From Clostridiales bacterium (GTDB lineage Bacteria > Bacillota > Clostridia > Lachnospirales > Lachnospiraceae), in NCBI GenBank assembly GCA_018372435.1, contig JAHAJA010000001.1:372001-436000 (forward strand): 64,000 nucleotides of DNA. The letters run 5' to 3'. The notes beneath the pieces are model-generated. The model was not told the origin of the DNA. It saw only the letters and a program-made list of their open reading frames with translations, and ran no database searches. Shown here piece by piece: positions 7,686 through 15,785 of this stretch (its first letter is position 1; every line of letters begins with the position of its first letter). A program made the translations under genes and the position numbers.

Positions 7686-8993
7686 TTGTTTGGTATCAGA
7701 ATGAAAGCTTTCAAGAGCATGGAGATTCCTCCATTAGGTATGAGAATTATTAAGTCTGCAATAGCAGTAGGACTTTGTTATGTGGTTGCTATGTTTCGAG
7801 AGGGAAATGGGATTGTATTCTACTCACAATTAGCAGCATTGTGGTGCATGCAACATTATGTGAAAAATAGTTTGAGTAGTGCCAAGCAAAGAACAGTTGG
7901 TACAATAATTGGTGCCCTTTATGCGCTTGTGGTTATATTAGTTAGTAATGAGTTTCATGTATTGCCAGAAGAACATTCGATGATATATAGTATTGCAGTT
8001 ACTTTCATGATTATCGTTGTTATCTATACAACTGTTATTATTAATAAGAAGCAGGCATCATACTTTTCATGCGTTGTTTTCTTAAGTATTGTGGTGAATC
8101 ACTTAGCTGATCAGAATCCATATCTTTTCGTGTGGAATCGTTTTTTAGATACGATGATTGGTATTATCATTGGTCTTGGCGTTAATGCATTTCATTTGCC
8201 GAAGAAAAAGAATAGAGATATCCTTTTCCTTTCTGGACTTGATGAAACTATATTGAACAAAAATGATAACATGACAGCGTATAGTCAGTTTGAATTAAAT
8301 CGTATACTTGATGATGGTGCCAAGTTTACCATATCAACAAAGCGTACACCAGCGTCCATGATGGAACCAATGCAAGGGATTCATCTGAAATTACCTGTAA
8401 TAGCTATGGATGGAGCGGTATTGTTTGATATTAAGCAAAAGCGGTATCTGAAGAAATATGTCATCTCCTATGATAAAGCCAAGGAGATGATTGATTTAAT
8501 CGAAGAAAATGAACTTAATTATTTTGTAAATGTAGTAATTGATGACATGCTAGTAATCTATTATCAAGATATGGGTGATGAAGTACAGAATAATCTTGTA
8601 ACAACGATGAGACGTTCTCCTTTTAGAAACTATGTTCAGAGACAGTTGCCTGAGGATGAAGAAGTTGTATATCTTATGATTCTTGATAAGATTGATACAA
8701 TTGAACGATTCTATAAGGTATTAGAAGAAAAGGGATACACGGAGCAGTTTAAAGTTATGAAATATAACTCCGATGATTATCCTGGTTATGCATACATCAA
8801 AATCTATAACAAGAATGCAAGTAAGAGTAATATGTTAGAATACCTAAAACAAGATTTAGGTATTGAAAAGGTTGTTTCCTTTGGAACTATACCTAACAAG
8901 TATGATGTACTCATTGAGCCTGGAGATATGAATCAAGTAGTTCGGGTGATTAAGAAGATGTATGAGCCAGTTAAGTTAGGATTTAAAAAATAA
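7686..8993 (+). CDS. FUSC/aromatic-acid-exporter-like membrane domain fused to a degenerate HAD (Cof-type) domain
   Basis: Residues about 18-172 hold roughly five to six membrane segments with the block LAALWCMQHYVKNSLSSAKQ RTVGTIIGAL, typical of aromatic acid exporter/FUSC proteins. From about residue 178 a Cof-type HAD phosphatase fold begins. Its motif I reads FLSGLDETIL (181-190) where active enzymes have FFDLDGTLL, so the nucleophile Asp is Gly184 and the next Gly is Glu187. Motif II (FTISTKRTP) and a weak GDMNQ near 413-417 remain. The HAD part is therefore probably a binding or regulatory domain. The start is uncertain: TTG at 7686 and ATG at 7701 both lie too far from AAAGGA at 7659. 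Confidence 0.75.
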   Translation: MFGIRMKAFKSMEIPPLGMRIIKSAIAVGLCYVVAMFREGNGIVFYSQLAALWCMQHYVKNSLSSAKQRTVGTIIGALYALVVILVSNEFHVLPEEHSMIYSIAVTFMIIVVIYTTVIINKKQASYFSCVVFLSIVVNHLADQNPYLFVWNRFLDTMIGIIIGLGVNAFHLPKKKNRDILFLSGLDETILNKNDNMTAYSQFELNRILDDGAKFTISTKRTPASMMEPMQGIHLKLPVIAMDGAVLFDIKQKRYLKKYVISYDKAKEMIDLIEENELNYFVNVVIDDMLVIYYQDMGDEVQNNLVTTMRRSPFRNYVQRQLPEDEEVVYLMILDKIDTIERFYKVLEEKGYTEQFKVMKYNSDDYPGYAYIKIYNKNASKSNMLEYLKQDLGIEKVVSFGTIPNKYDVLIEPGDMNQVVRVIKKMYEPVKLGFKK

Positions 8994-9147
8994 AGAAATA
9001 GTAGAAGTGGTTACTTTAAGCTATTCTATGTCTTGAAGTTATTTGATAATCAAAGAGTAGGTTCCCATATCGTGTTTGTATCTTATAATGAAAAAAGAAG
9101 GTTATAGGAATAACAGTTTTTATAAATTGAATGGGAAAGGAGATATC

Positions 9148-9873
9148 ATGAATAACATAGTAATTAGAAAAGACATAGAAAAACACATGAAGGAATTAAA
9201 ATTATGGCTAGAAACCACAAAAGAAGTTCCGTTAGAAGGGATGGCGGACTTTTTTGCAGTCAGGCTTATGGATTATGAGAAGCATATGCAACCTTGGTCA
9301 GAAGGGTATAGACAGATTGCAAATGTAATTCCAGAACAGACGAAGCATATTCTAGATATTGGCTGTGGAATCGGATTAGAAGTTGATGAGATATATAAAC
9401 GGTTTCCTAAAATGAAACTAACAGGAATTGATTTATCTAAGGAAATGCTAACAAAACTTATGGAAAAACATATAACTGAATATGAGAATCATCTACTAGA
9501 ATTAATTTGTGGGGATTATTTTACATATCCCTTGACAAGTACTTATGATATTGTTATTTCTTTTCAATCCTTACATCATTATTCGTCTCAGAAGAAACTA
9601 GGATTTTTCAAGAAACTCTACGATAGTTTATTACAGGGAGGTCAATTTATTTATGTAGATTATATTGCGTGCTGTCAGGAAGAAGAGACAATTTGCTATG
9701 AAGAATGTCTGCGAAGAAGAGATAAATGGAATATACCTGAGGAGCAATTTATTCATTTTGATACTCCGTTAACGTTAGAGCATGAAGTAGAATTGCTGAA
9801 AGCAGCCGGATTTAAGGTTGAGGTGCGAGAAACGGTCGAGGCGGTATTATTTCTTGCAAAAAAGGAATACTAA
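9148..9873 (+). CDS. Class I SAM-dependent methyltransferase
   Basis: A 241-residue cytosolic enzyme. The SAM-binding motif ILDIGCGIGLEVDEI is followed by the acidic residue after strand 2 (LTGIDLSKEML), then YDIVISFQSLHHY and a post-motif helix, GGQFIYVDYI. This is the generic methyltransferase domain of small-molecule methylases; the substrate is not predictable. The N-terminal 70 residues are probably a substrate lid. An in-frame start at 9076 was rejected because GGAGATATC sits directly before the ATG at 9148. It lies upstream of an ABC-F gene that appears to have its own promoter. Confidence 0.88.
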   Translation: MNNIVIRKDIEKHMKELKLWLETTKEVPLEGMADFFAVRLMDYEKHMQPWSEGYRQIANVIPEQTKHILDIGCGIGLEVDEIYKRFPKMKLTGIDLSKEMLTKLMEKHITEYENHLLELICGDYFTYPLTSTYDIVISFQSLHHYSSQKKLGFFKKLYDSLLQGGQFIYVDYIACCQEEETICYEECLRRRDKWNIPEEQFIHFDTPLTLEHEVELLKAAGFKVEVRETVEAVLFLAKKEY

Positions 9874-9882
9874 ATTATGTAT

Positions 9883-9910
9883 TTACAAGAAAGTTCTTAT
9901 TTGTTATGAT
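9883..9910 (+). promoter_or_regulatory. Probable promoter of the ABC-F leader
   Basis: TTACAA and TATGAT are 16 bases apart. Transcription from here, at about 9917, would give the ABC-F gene a leader of about 310 bases. The leader opens with the palindrome TGTAGCT-AATA-AGCTACA (9923-9940). Confidence 0.5.
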
Positions 9911-9997
9911 GTAGAAAGAGGCTGTAGCTAATAAGCTACAACAAAAGAATATAGTAAAAGAGGGATAAGATGAATAACTAATCGATAATTCGTTACA

Positions 9998-10043
9998 ACA
10001 GAAATGCTTTCAGATACCTGTAGTATATCAGGTATATTTCTGT
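9998..10043 (+). promoter_or_regulatory. Leader hairpin upstream of the ABC-F gene
   Basis: ACAGAAAT (9998-10005) pairs with ATTTCTGT (10036-10043), and ATACCTG (10014-10020) pairs with CAGGTAT (10029-10035); 8 unpaired bases sit on the left arm. A three-codon ORF (ATG AAT AAC TAA at 9970-9981) with GAGGGAT before it precedes the hairpin. Translation-dependent attenuation is known for several ABC-F resistance genes; that this is one is inference. I see no clear T-run after the hairpin. Confidence 0.45.
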
Positions 10044-10198
10044 TACCGATTTATGGATTAGTATATGCATCGATTGAATCAGAGGCAATTGTTTTTATTG
10101 CTTCTATCAGAATAATTCCAATAGCGGTTTTGTTATTGGTTTCAATCCTTTCGTATAGAATCTGTTTTCGGTATTTTGCTGAAGGCAGATTTTTTTAG
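10004..10198 (+). pseudogene. Possible remnant of a membrane protein
   Basis: A 64-codon ORF with two hydrophobic stretches (SGIFLLPIYGLVYASI and ASIRIIPIAVLLLVSIL) ends FRYFAEGRFF. It has no ribosome-binding site before its ATG, which lies inside a leader hairpin. It could be the tail end of a decayed membrane transporter gene, or an unselected reading frame in the ABC-F leader. I do not recognise the family. Confidence 0.3.
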
Positions 10199-10228
10199 TT
10201 GAGATATTCGAAAGGAGTTAAGGAATAT

Positions 10229-11764
10229 ATGTTACAGATTAAGAATTTAACAATGACACATAAAAAGGATTTAAGAACGATTTTAGCTGATTTTTCTTTG
10301 ACCTTGAATGATGGAGATAAGGCGGCGATTATAGGGGAAGAGGGAAATGGAAAATCCACATTAATTAAGCTGATTTATAATCCAGATAGGATTCAGGACT
10401 ATATTGAATATACTGCAGAGAGGATTAATCGAGAAAACCATGTAGGATATCTAGCACAAGAATTACCGACTGTGGATATGGAGAAGACAATATATGAGTA
10501 TTGTTTAGAAGAAGAGACATTCTCTGAATTAACACCGAAAGAACTAACGGACATTGCACGCCAAGTTGGTTTTTTAATGGAGCGTTTCTACTCGGATCAA
10601 ACAGTAGGTACGATGTCTGGCGGTGAGAAGGTTAAGTTACAATTAGCAAGATTATTAATGAAACAACCAGATTTATTATTACTAGATGAGCCGTCTAATG
10701 ACTTAGATATTGATACATTAAAATGGCTAGAAACATTTATAATCAAATGCCAGAAGCCAGTATTGTATATATCCCATGATGAAACCTTATTAGAGAATAC
10801 CGCTAATATGATTATTCATCTAGAACAAGTAAGAAGAAAGACTGTTCCAAAGCATGTAGTTATTAAGATGGGGTATGCCGAGTATTATGATACGAGAATT
10901 CGTGGGCTTGAGCATCAAGAACAAGTAGCAAGAAAGCAAAGAAGTGAGTATCAAAAACAAATGGATCGCTATATGCAGATTCAGCAAAAGGTAGAACATC
11001 AACAGAATACAATAACAAGACAGGATCCAGCTGGTGGACGATTATTAAAGAAGAAGATGCATTCCGTTAAGGCGATGGGAAGGCGATTTGAGAGAGAGAA
11101 AGAGGGATTTCTTGATATCCCAGATACAGAAGATGCGATGTTTATAAGGTTTGCGAATAATGCAGCGATACCAAATGGTAAGGTAGTACTGGATTATTCA
11201 TTAGATGAGCTATGTATAGAAGACCGCGTTTTATCAAAGGATATCCATCTTCGCATCGAAGGTCCGAGGAAGGTAGGTATTATCGGTAAGAATGGTTGCG
11301 GTAAGACAACTTTGATGAAACAAATAGTTACACAGATGTTAGCAAGGACAGATGTTAAAGTGGCATACATGCCTCAGAATTATACTGACCTACTTGATAT
11401 GAATCAAACGCCGGTGGAGTTCCTAACAAGAACGGGAGATAGAGAAGAGAACGTAAGAATCTGTACCTATCTAGGAAGTATGAAGTATACAGCAGATGAG
11501 ATGAATCATAAAATAGAAGATTTATCTGGCGGTCAGAAAGCTAAACTGATTCTTTTGAAGATGAGTATAGAGGGTTATAATGTATTAGTATTAGATGAGC
11601 CAACGCGTAATTTTTCGCCACTATCGAATCCCGTTATTAGAAGAACGTTGTCAGATTATACTGGTGCTATTATAAGTATATCCCATGATAGAAAATATTT
11701 GAATGAGGTATGTGATACTATATATGAGTTGACGGAGAACGGGTTGAGGCTCTGCGAAGAGTAG
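10229..11764 (+). CDS. ABC-F family ATPase (possible ribosome protection protein)
   Basis: 511 residues with two ABC domains on one chain and no membrane segment, the ABC-F layout. Domain 1 has GEEGNGKST, MSGGEKVKLQ and LLLDEPSNDLDID; domain 2 has GKNGCGKTT, LSGGQKAKL and VLDEPTRNFSPLS. The linker between them (about 200-290) is long, basic and helical, as in members that reach into the ribosomal E site. Some ABC-F proteins displace antibiotics, others tune translation; sequence alone does not decide. ATG at 10229 has AAAGGAG and AAGGA upstream. A GNAT gene follows after 35 bases, and a long structured leader precedes it. Confidence 0.88.
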   Translation: MLQIKNLTMTHKKDLRTILADFSLTLNDGDKAAIIGEEGNGKSTLIKLIYNPDRIQDYIEYTAERINRENHVGYLAQELPTVDMEKTIYEYCLEEETFSELTPKELTDIARQVGFLMERFYSDQTVGTMSGGEKVKLQLARLLMKQPDLLLLDEPSNDLDIDTLKWLETFIIKCQKPVLYISHDETLLENTANMIIHLEQVRRKTVPKHVVIKMGYAEYYDTRIRGLEHQEQVARKQRSEYQKQMDRYMQIQQKVEHQQNTITRQDPAGGRLLKKKMHSVKAMGRRFEREKEGFLDIPDTEDAMFIRFANNAAIPNGKVVLDYSLDELCIEDRVLSKDIHLRIEGPRKVGIIGKNGCGKTTLMKQIVTQMLARTDVKVAYMPQNYTDLLDMNQTPVEFLTRTGDREENVRICTYLGSMKYTADEMNHKIEDLSGGQKAKLILLKMSIEGYNVLVLDEPTRNFSPLSNPVIRRTLSDYTGAIISISHDRKYLNEVCDTIYELTENGLRLCEE

Positions 11765-11799
11765 GTATACAATATAAGAAGAAATCGGAGGAAAGTAAG

Positions 11800-12696
11800 A
11801 TGATGCAATATAGATACGTTACAAAGTATAAAGATAATGATTCAATAAGAGCAGCACTAAATCAACTAACAAGAGAAACCTTTGGTTTTGATTTTGAATC
11901 ATGGTATCAGAATGGGTATTGGAAAGAAGATATGTACATGCCACATTCCTTGATGGATGGGGATCGAATGGTTGCCAATGTATCAGCAAATCGTATGGAG
12001 TTCGTGATTGGTGGCGAGAGTAAACACTACATTCAGATTGGAACCGTAATGACTGCGAAGGAATACCTTGGTCAGGGCTTAGGAAGATATCTTATGGAAA
12101 AAGTGATCGATACTTATAGAGATGAGTGTGATGGAATCTATCTTTTTGGAAACGATAGTGTGCTTGACTATTATCCCAAATATGGATTTCAAGTTAGTAA
12201 GGAATACATCTACAAAAAGGAGTTGCCAGTAGATGAAGTGAAAGAAGAATCGCTAGAGCTCAATAAATTTGGGGAGTTTATTAAGATAGAGAATCCATCG
12301 AATGAGGATAGAATAAAATTCTTTGACTATGTTAAGCAGGCAGTTTCAAATGATGGTATGACAATGAGAAACGTTGGCTTGATGGGATTTTATTTGCATG
12401 ATCTAGAGGACGTGTACTATAGTGAAAGTTTAGATACGTATGTAGTAGCCGATATAAAGAATCAGGCATTGTATCTTAGTTGTATTATAGCAAAGAAAAA
12501 GGTAGAGCTAAAGGATATTCTTGATTCTTTCTCAGAAGTGGCAGATGAGTTTGTACTTGATTTCACTCCTAGCAATATAGATGGTTTTGAAGTGGTAGAG
12601 TTCCAAGAAGAAGACTGTACATTATTCTATATAGGAGAAGATCTTAAGAGAATAGAAAGAGAGCACCTACATTTTCCTGTAATTAGCCATGCTTAG
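11800..12696 (+). CDS. GNAT family N-acetyltransferase
   Basis: The N-terminal half carries the GNAT core: MVANVSANRMEFVIGG, then IQIGTVMTAKEYLGQGLGRY, where the glutamine/glycine-rich loop binds the pyrophosphate of acetyl-CoA, and VLDYYPKYGFQ, the usual strand 6-7 pattern. The C-terminal 140 residues are an extra domain of a kind seen in longer GNAT proteins and may shape the acceptor site. The acceptor (small molecule, peptide or drug) is unknown. GGAGGAAAGTAAG precedes the ATG. The short gap to the ABC-F gene and the terminator after it argue for a two-gene operon. Confidence 0.87.
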   Translation: MMQYRYVTKYKDNDSIRAALNQLTRETFGFDFESWYQNGYWKEDMYMPHSLMDGDRMVANVSANRMEFVIGGESKHYIQIGTVMTAKEYLGQGLGRYLMEKVIDTYRDECDGIYLFGNDSVLDYYPKYGFQVSKEYIYKKELPVDEVKEESLELNKFGEFIKIENPSNEDRIKFFDYVKQAVSNDGMTMRNVGLMGFYLHDLEDVYYSESLDTYVVADIKNQALYLSCIIAKKKVELKDILDSFSEVADEFVLDFTPSNIDGFEVVEFQEEDCTLFYIGEDLKRIEREHLHFPVISHA

Positions 12697-12800
12697 TGCA
12701 CCAATATGCCTACAAGCCCTATAACTACGAGAGAAGTGAGTTTTGTTTTATACTACGATAGCTATTAAGTTGTCTAAAAGTGAATAGTTAAATATATACC

Positions 12801-12843
12801 ACCAGCAAGTTGCTAATTTTAAATTCAATTTGCTGGTTTTTTG
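12801..12843 (+). terminator. Terminator of the ABC-F/GNAT operon
   Basis: ACCAGCAA (12801-12808) pairs with TTGCTGGT (12830-12837) and a T-run follows to 12842. The remaining sequence to 12990 holds no gene that I can support. Confidence 0.8.
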
Positions 12844-12992
12844 TGTAGAAAACAGGTTGCGAATACTGATTTGACAGATACTTAATATGTAGAATGTATG
12901 GAACGAACCAATATTACAGATACTACAGTAAGTAATGTATTCGTATCATATTCTTCGGAAAACTGCTAAAATTAGCAATTTATGAGCTAATG

Positions 12993-13001
12993 TGGTATAC
13001 T
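12993..13001 (+). promoter_or_regulatory. Extended -10 promoter of mgtE
   Basis: TGGTATACT is an extended -10 element (TGN plus TATACT). The -35 region 17 bases upstream is poor, as is common with extended -10 promoters. It places the transcript start near 13008, about 17 bases before a short ORF and about 157 bases before mgtE. Confidence 0.55.
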
Positions 13002-13024
13002 AGCTTCCAAAGGATGGTGATTAC

Positions 13025-13102
13025 ATGGACAGTGACGGTCGAAGTCATAGGCGGAGTAGAATAGAATATAGCAGGATGATCGATCGACCATGTGCATGTT
13101 GA
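13025..13102 (+). CDS. Possible 25-residue leader peptide of mgtE
   Basis: An ATG preceded by AAAGGATGG opens 25 codons. The peptide is rich in Asp and Arg (MDSDGRSHRRSRIEYSRM and then a short tail ending RPCAC). Its last codons lie inside a hairpin just upstream of mgtE. In enteric bacteria, translation of the short ORF mgtL senses Mg2+ and controls mgtA; the arrangement here looks alike but the sequence is unrelated, so a role in Mg2+ sensing is inference. No M-box riboswitch consensus is visible. Confidence 0.4.
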   Translation: MDSDGRSHRRSRIEYSRMIDRPCAC

Positions 13103-13156
13103 TTGATTAGTTTGTATCCTATTTACTCCCTTGCATTGTACGAATGGAAAAGGAGG
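13079..13156 (+). promoter_or_regulatory. Hairpin and possible SD sequestration before mgtE
   Basis: ATCGATCGAC (13079-13088) pairs with GTTGATTGAT (13098-13107) in ten unbroken pairs, two of them G-U; outer AGGAT (13073-13077) can pair with ATCCT (13116-13120). Downstream, CTCC (13126-13129) can pair with GGAG (13152-13155) of the mgtE ribosome-binding site. The hairpin overlaps the end of the leader ORF, so ribosome position could change the fold. Confidence 0.45.
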
Positions 13157-13164
13157 TATATAGA

Positions 13165-14559
13165 ATGCATGTTAAAAAAAGAAAGAAGGAAACCGTGTTA
13201 CAAGAACTGATTGCGATTATTACTAGTAACGCATCAGATCAAGAAATTAGGGAAAAGTTAGATGATTATCATGAGAATGATATTGCAGAAGCGTTAGAGA
13301 ACCTTGGTGAAGTAGAGAGAAAAAGACTGTATCACATAATTGGAATTGAGAAGGTTTCAGAAATCTTCACCTTCCTAGATGATGTTGGTATGTATCTCCA
13401 AGAATTAGGTCCACAGAAGGCAGCAGGCATTATTGAAAACATGGATGCTGATGATGCAGTTGATGCTCTTGATGAAGTGGGTTCTGATATGAGAGAACAA
13501 TTGATTCAATATATGACGAAAGAAGCAAAAGAAGATATTGAATTAATACGTTCTTATGATGAAAACGAGATTGGTAGTCAAATGACTACGAATTATATTG
13601 AAATTGGACGGGATTTATCAATTAGGCAGGCAATGAAAACTCTAATTGAGCAAGCAGAAGAGAATGATAATATATCTACTATCTACGTCAAAGACGATAG
13701 CGACAAATTCTATGGTGCAATTGATCTGAAAGATTTAATATGTGCAAGAGATTACGTTGAACTGGAGTCTTTAATTAGTACATCATATCCTTATGTTAGG
13801 GCATATGAAAAGATTGATGATTGTATTGAACGTTTGAAGGATTATGCGGAAGATTCGATTCCTGTACTTGATGACGCAGACACATTACTAGGTGTAATTA
13901 CCTCGCAAAATATCGTAGAAGTTGTAGACGATGAGATGGGAGAAGACTACGCCAAATTAGCAGGTTTAACTGCTGAGGAAGATTTGAATGAGACACTTTT
14001 TGAAAGTATGAAGAAGCGTTTACCTTGGCTAATAGCCTTACTTGCACTTGGAATGTTTGTATCTTCTGTAGTTGGTATGTTTGAAAATGTAGTTTCACAA
14101 ATTGCTCTGATTGTTTCGTTTCAGTCATTGATTCTTGATATGGCTGGTAATGTTGGAACACAGTCTTTGGCTGTTACAATTCGTGTACTAATGGATGAAC
14201 GATTAACTATGAAAGATAAAGTAGAATTAGTCTGGAAAGAAATCAGAGTTGGTTTCACTAACGGATTTATACTAGGCCTCTTATCGTTTTTAAGCGTTGG
14301 CTTATATATATATTTACTAAAGGGAAAAACACCAATCTATGCGTTCTCAATATCAGGTTGTGTTGCGGTTGCCCTTCTTGTTGCAATGACAATATCAAGT
14401 TTTGTAGGAACTATAATACCCATGTTCTTCCATAAGATTAAGATTGATCCAGCTGTTGCTTCAGGTCCATTAATTACAACGGTGAATGACCTTGTTGCAG
14501 TAATTACTTATTATGGAGTTGCCTGGGTGTTATTGATTAATATATTACAATTAACATAG
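13165..14559 (+). CDS. mgtE: Magnesium transporter MgtE
   Basis: 464 residues in the standard MgtE order: an N-terminal superhelical domain (about 10-125, with DDVGMYLQELGPQKAAGIIE and MDADDAVDALDEV), a pair of CBS domains (about 130-255) and five membrane helices (about 285-464) with the conserved LDMAGNVGTQSLAVTIR and SGPLITTVNDLVAV. The cytosolic domains sense Mg2+ and close the pore when it is plentiful. ATG at 13165 has AGGAGG 8 bases upstream; the in-frame ATG at 13144 precedes that site and is rejected. It is transcribed alone, with a structured leader and a terminator. Confidence 0.95.
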   Translation: MHVKKRKKETVLQELIAIITSNASDQEIREKLDDYHENDIAEALENLGEVERKRLYHIIGIEKVSEIFTFLDDVGMYLQELGPQKAAGIIENMDADDAVDALDEVGSDMREQLIQYMTKEAKEDIELIRSYDENEIGSQMTTNYIEIGRDLSIRQAMKTLIEQAEENDNISTIYVKDDSDKFYGAIDLKDLICARDYVELESLISTSYPYVRAYEKIDDCIERLKDYAEDSIPVLDDADTLLGVITSQNIVEVVDDEMGEDYAKLAGLTAEEDLNETLFESMKKRLPWLIALLALGMFVSSVVGMFENVVSQIALIVSFQSLILDMAGNVGTQSLAVTIRVLMDERLTMKDKVELVWKEIRVGFTNGFILGLLSFLSVGLYIYLLKGKTPIYAFSISGCVAVALLVAMTISSFVGTIIPMFFHKIKIDPAVASGPLITTVNDLVAVITYYGVAWVLLINILQLT

Positions 14560-14615
14560 AGAGATTAAAATACAACAATAAGATAAAATGTTATGTGTTA
14601 CATCTAACTATTAAA

Positions 14616-14660
14616 TAAAAACCTAAGAGATATTCTTTTGAAAGGTCTCTTAGGTTTTTA
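14616..14660 (+). terminator. Terminator of mgtE
   Basis: TAAAAACCTAAGAGA pairs with TCTCTTAGGTTTTTA, a perfect 15-bp stem with an embedded T-run, 56 bases past the mgtE stop. Confidence 0.88.
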
Positions 14661-14726
14661 TTGCTTGGAGCGTCCTATACTATTGTCTTCATTGGTATCG
14701 ATGAATATTGTACTTGACTCTCCCCT

Positions 14727-14762
14727 AACTGGAGCTATTATGATAATATAATAGCTCCAGTT
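14727..14762. repeat. Perfect inverted repeat without a T-run
   Basis: AACTGGAGCTATTA (14727-14740) and TAATAGCTCCAGTT (14749-14762) form a 14-bp stem with an 8-base loop. It stands between the mgtE terminator and the promoter of the next gene. It lacks the T-run of a terminator on either strand, so an operator or a cruciform relic is possible. Confidence 0.6.
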
Positions 14763-14882
14763 AATGTATGTTAAAGAGGGTCTACGTATCATTGTATGGG
14801 TAAATAGTTAGCCCTAAAATGGTGAAAAGATTCGCAACTAATAAGTAGTGCAAATTGACGTGATAAAAAAACAAACTGGATT

Positions 14883-14910
14883 TTGACACTGGAATCCTAA
14901 CAAGTATTAA
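14883..14910 (+). promoter_or_regulatory. Probable promoter of the merR/uvrA-like operon
   Basis: TTGACA and TATTAA are 16 bases apart, 26 bases before the start codon. I see no clear dyad in the spacer, although a BmrR-like protein would be expected to regulate its own operon. Confidence 0.5.
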
Positions 14911-14935
14911 ACAGAGAGAGGGGATCGTTGCTACT

Positions 14936-15748
14936 ATGTATCGAATTGGTGAATTTTCTAAGATGAGTAAGGTTTCAATTAAAACACTTCGCTATTATGA
15001 TGAAATCGATTTACTAAAGCCGGAATGGATAGACAATGAAACGAACTACCGTTTCTATACGACGAATCAACTGGTACAGATTCATCGGATTCAATCCTAT
15101 CGTCAAATAGGATTGTCAATTGATGAGATTCGTCTTATCCTTATGGGAAAGAATGAAGAGCTAATACTATCGAAGAGACAGAAGGAAATAGAAGAAGCAA
15201 TCGCACTTATGCAAGAACAGTTAACAAGAATAGAATTTATGAAGGAAGAAAAGGATGAAGAAGCCTATATGAATTATCATGCTGTTGTGAAAGAAATACC
15301 AGAGTATATTGTATACTCAGCAAAGATGGAATTAAAAGATTACAAGGATTACTTCACGGTACTACCACCGTTAGGAGCTAAAGTAATGGAAATGAATCCA
15401 GAGATTAAGTGCGTAACACCAGAGTATTGTTTTATCTCTAATCGGGATATGGAGTATCGAGAAAAAGATATTCATATTGAGTTTTGTGAGGCGGTCGACC
15501 GATTTGGAGTAGCGCCAGAAGGGGTTGAGTTTAAGAAAATTGAATCAACAACCGTGGTGTCTGTAATGCATAGGGGACGTTACCAAGACTTTGGGCTTGC
15601 ATATGCGTATGCATTTGACTGGATTGAGAAGAATGGATATATTGTTACAGATAATCCAAGAGAATCTTATATTGATGGAATCTGGAATAAAGAAGATGAG
15701 AAGGATTGGTTAACAGAGATTCAGATACCAGTAATTAAGAGACAGTAA
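14936..15748 (+). CDS. MerR family regulator with GyrI-like effector domain (BmrR-like)
   Basis: Residues 1-70 are a canonical MerR head (MYRIGEFSKMSKVSIKTLRY, then NETNYRFYTTNQL), residues about 75-115 a coiled-coil, and residues about 120-270 a GyrI-like ligand-binding domain ending with the family pattern ESYIDGIWNKEDEKDWLTEI. BmrR-type proteins bind hydrophobic cationic drugs and switch on efflux genes. Here the next gene, 37 bases downstream, is a UvrA-like ABC ATPase rather than an efflux pump, so this regulator probably controls that protein in response to a drug or DNA-binding compound (inference). GAGGGGATCG precedes the ATG. Confidence 0.9.
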   Translation: MYRIGEFSKMSKVSIKTLRYYDEIDLLKPEWIDNETNYRFYTTNQLVQIHRIQSYRQIGLSIDEIRLILMGKNEELILSKRQKEIEEAIALMQEQLTRIEFMKEEKDEEAYMNYHAVVKEIPEYIVYSAKMELKDYKDYFTVLPPLGAKVMEMNPEIKCVTPEYCFISNRDMEYREKDIHIEFCEAVDRFGVAPEGVEFKKIESTTVVSVMHRGRYQDFGLAYAYAFDWIEKNGYIVTDNPRESYIDGIWNKEDEKDWLTEIQIPVIKRQ

Positions 15749-15785
15749 TACTGTATATGTGGAGCGCATAGGAGGACAAGAGTAT

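Noticed and set aside
13008..13164. M-box Mg2+ riboswitch upstream of mgtE
   Set aside because: The region is only about 150 bases and I cannot find the conserved M-box core; a leader peptide fits better.
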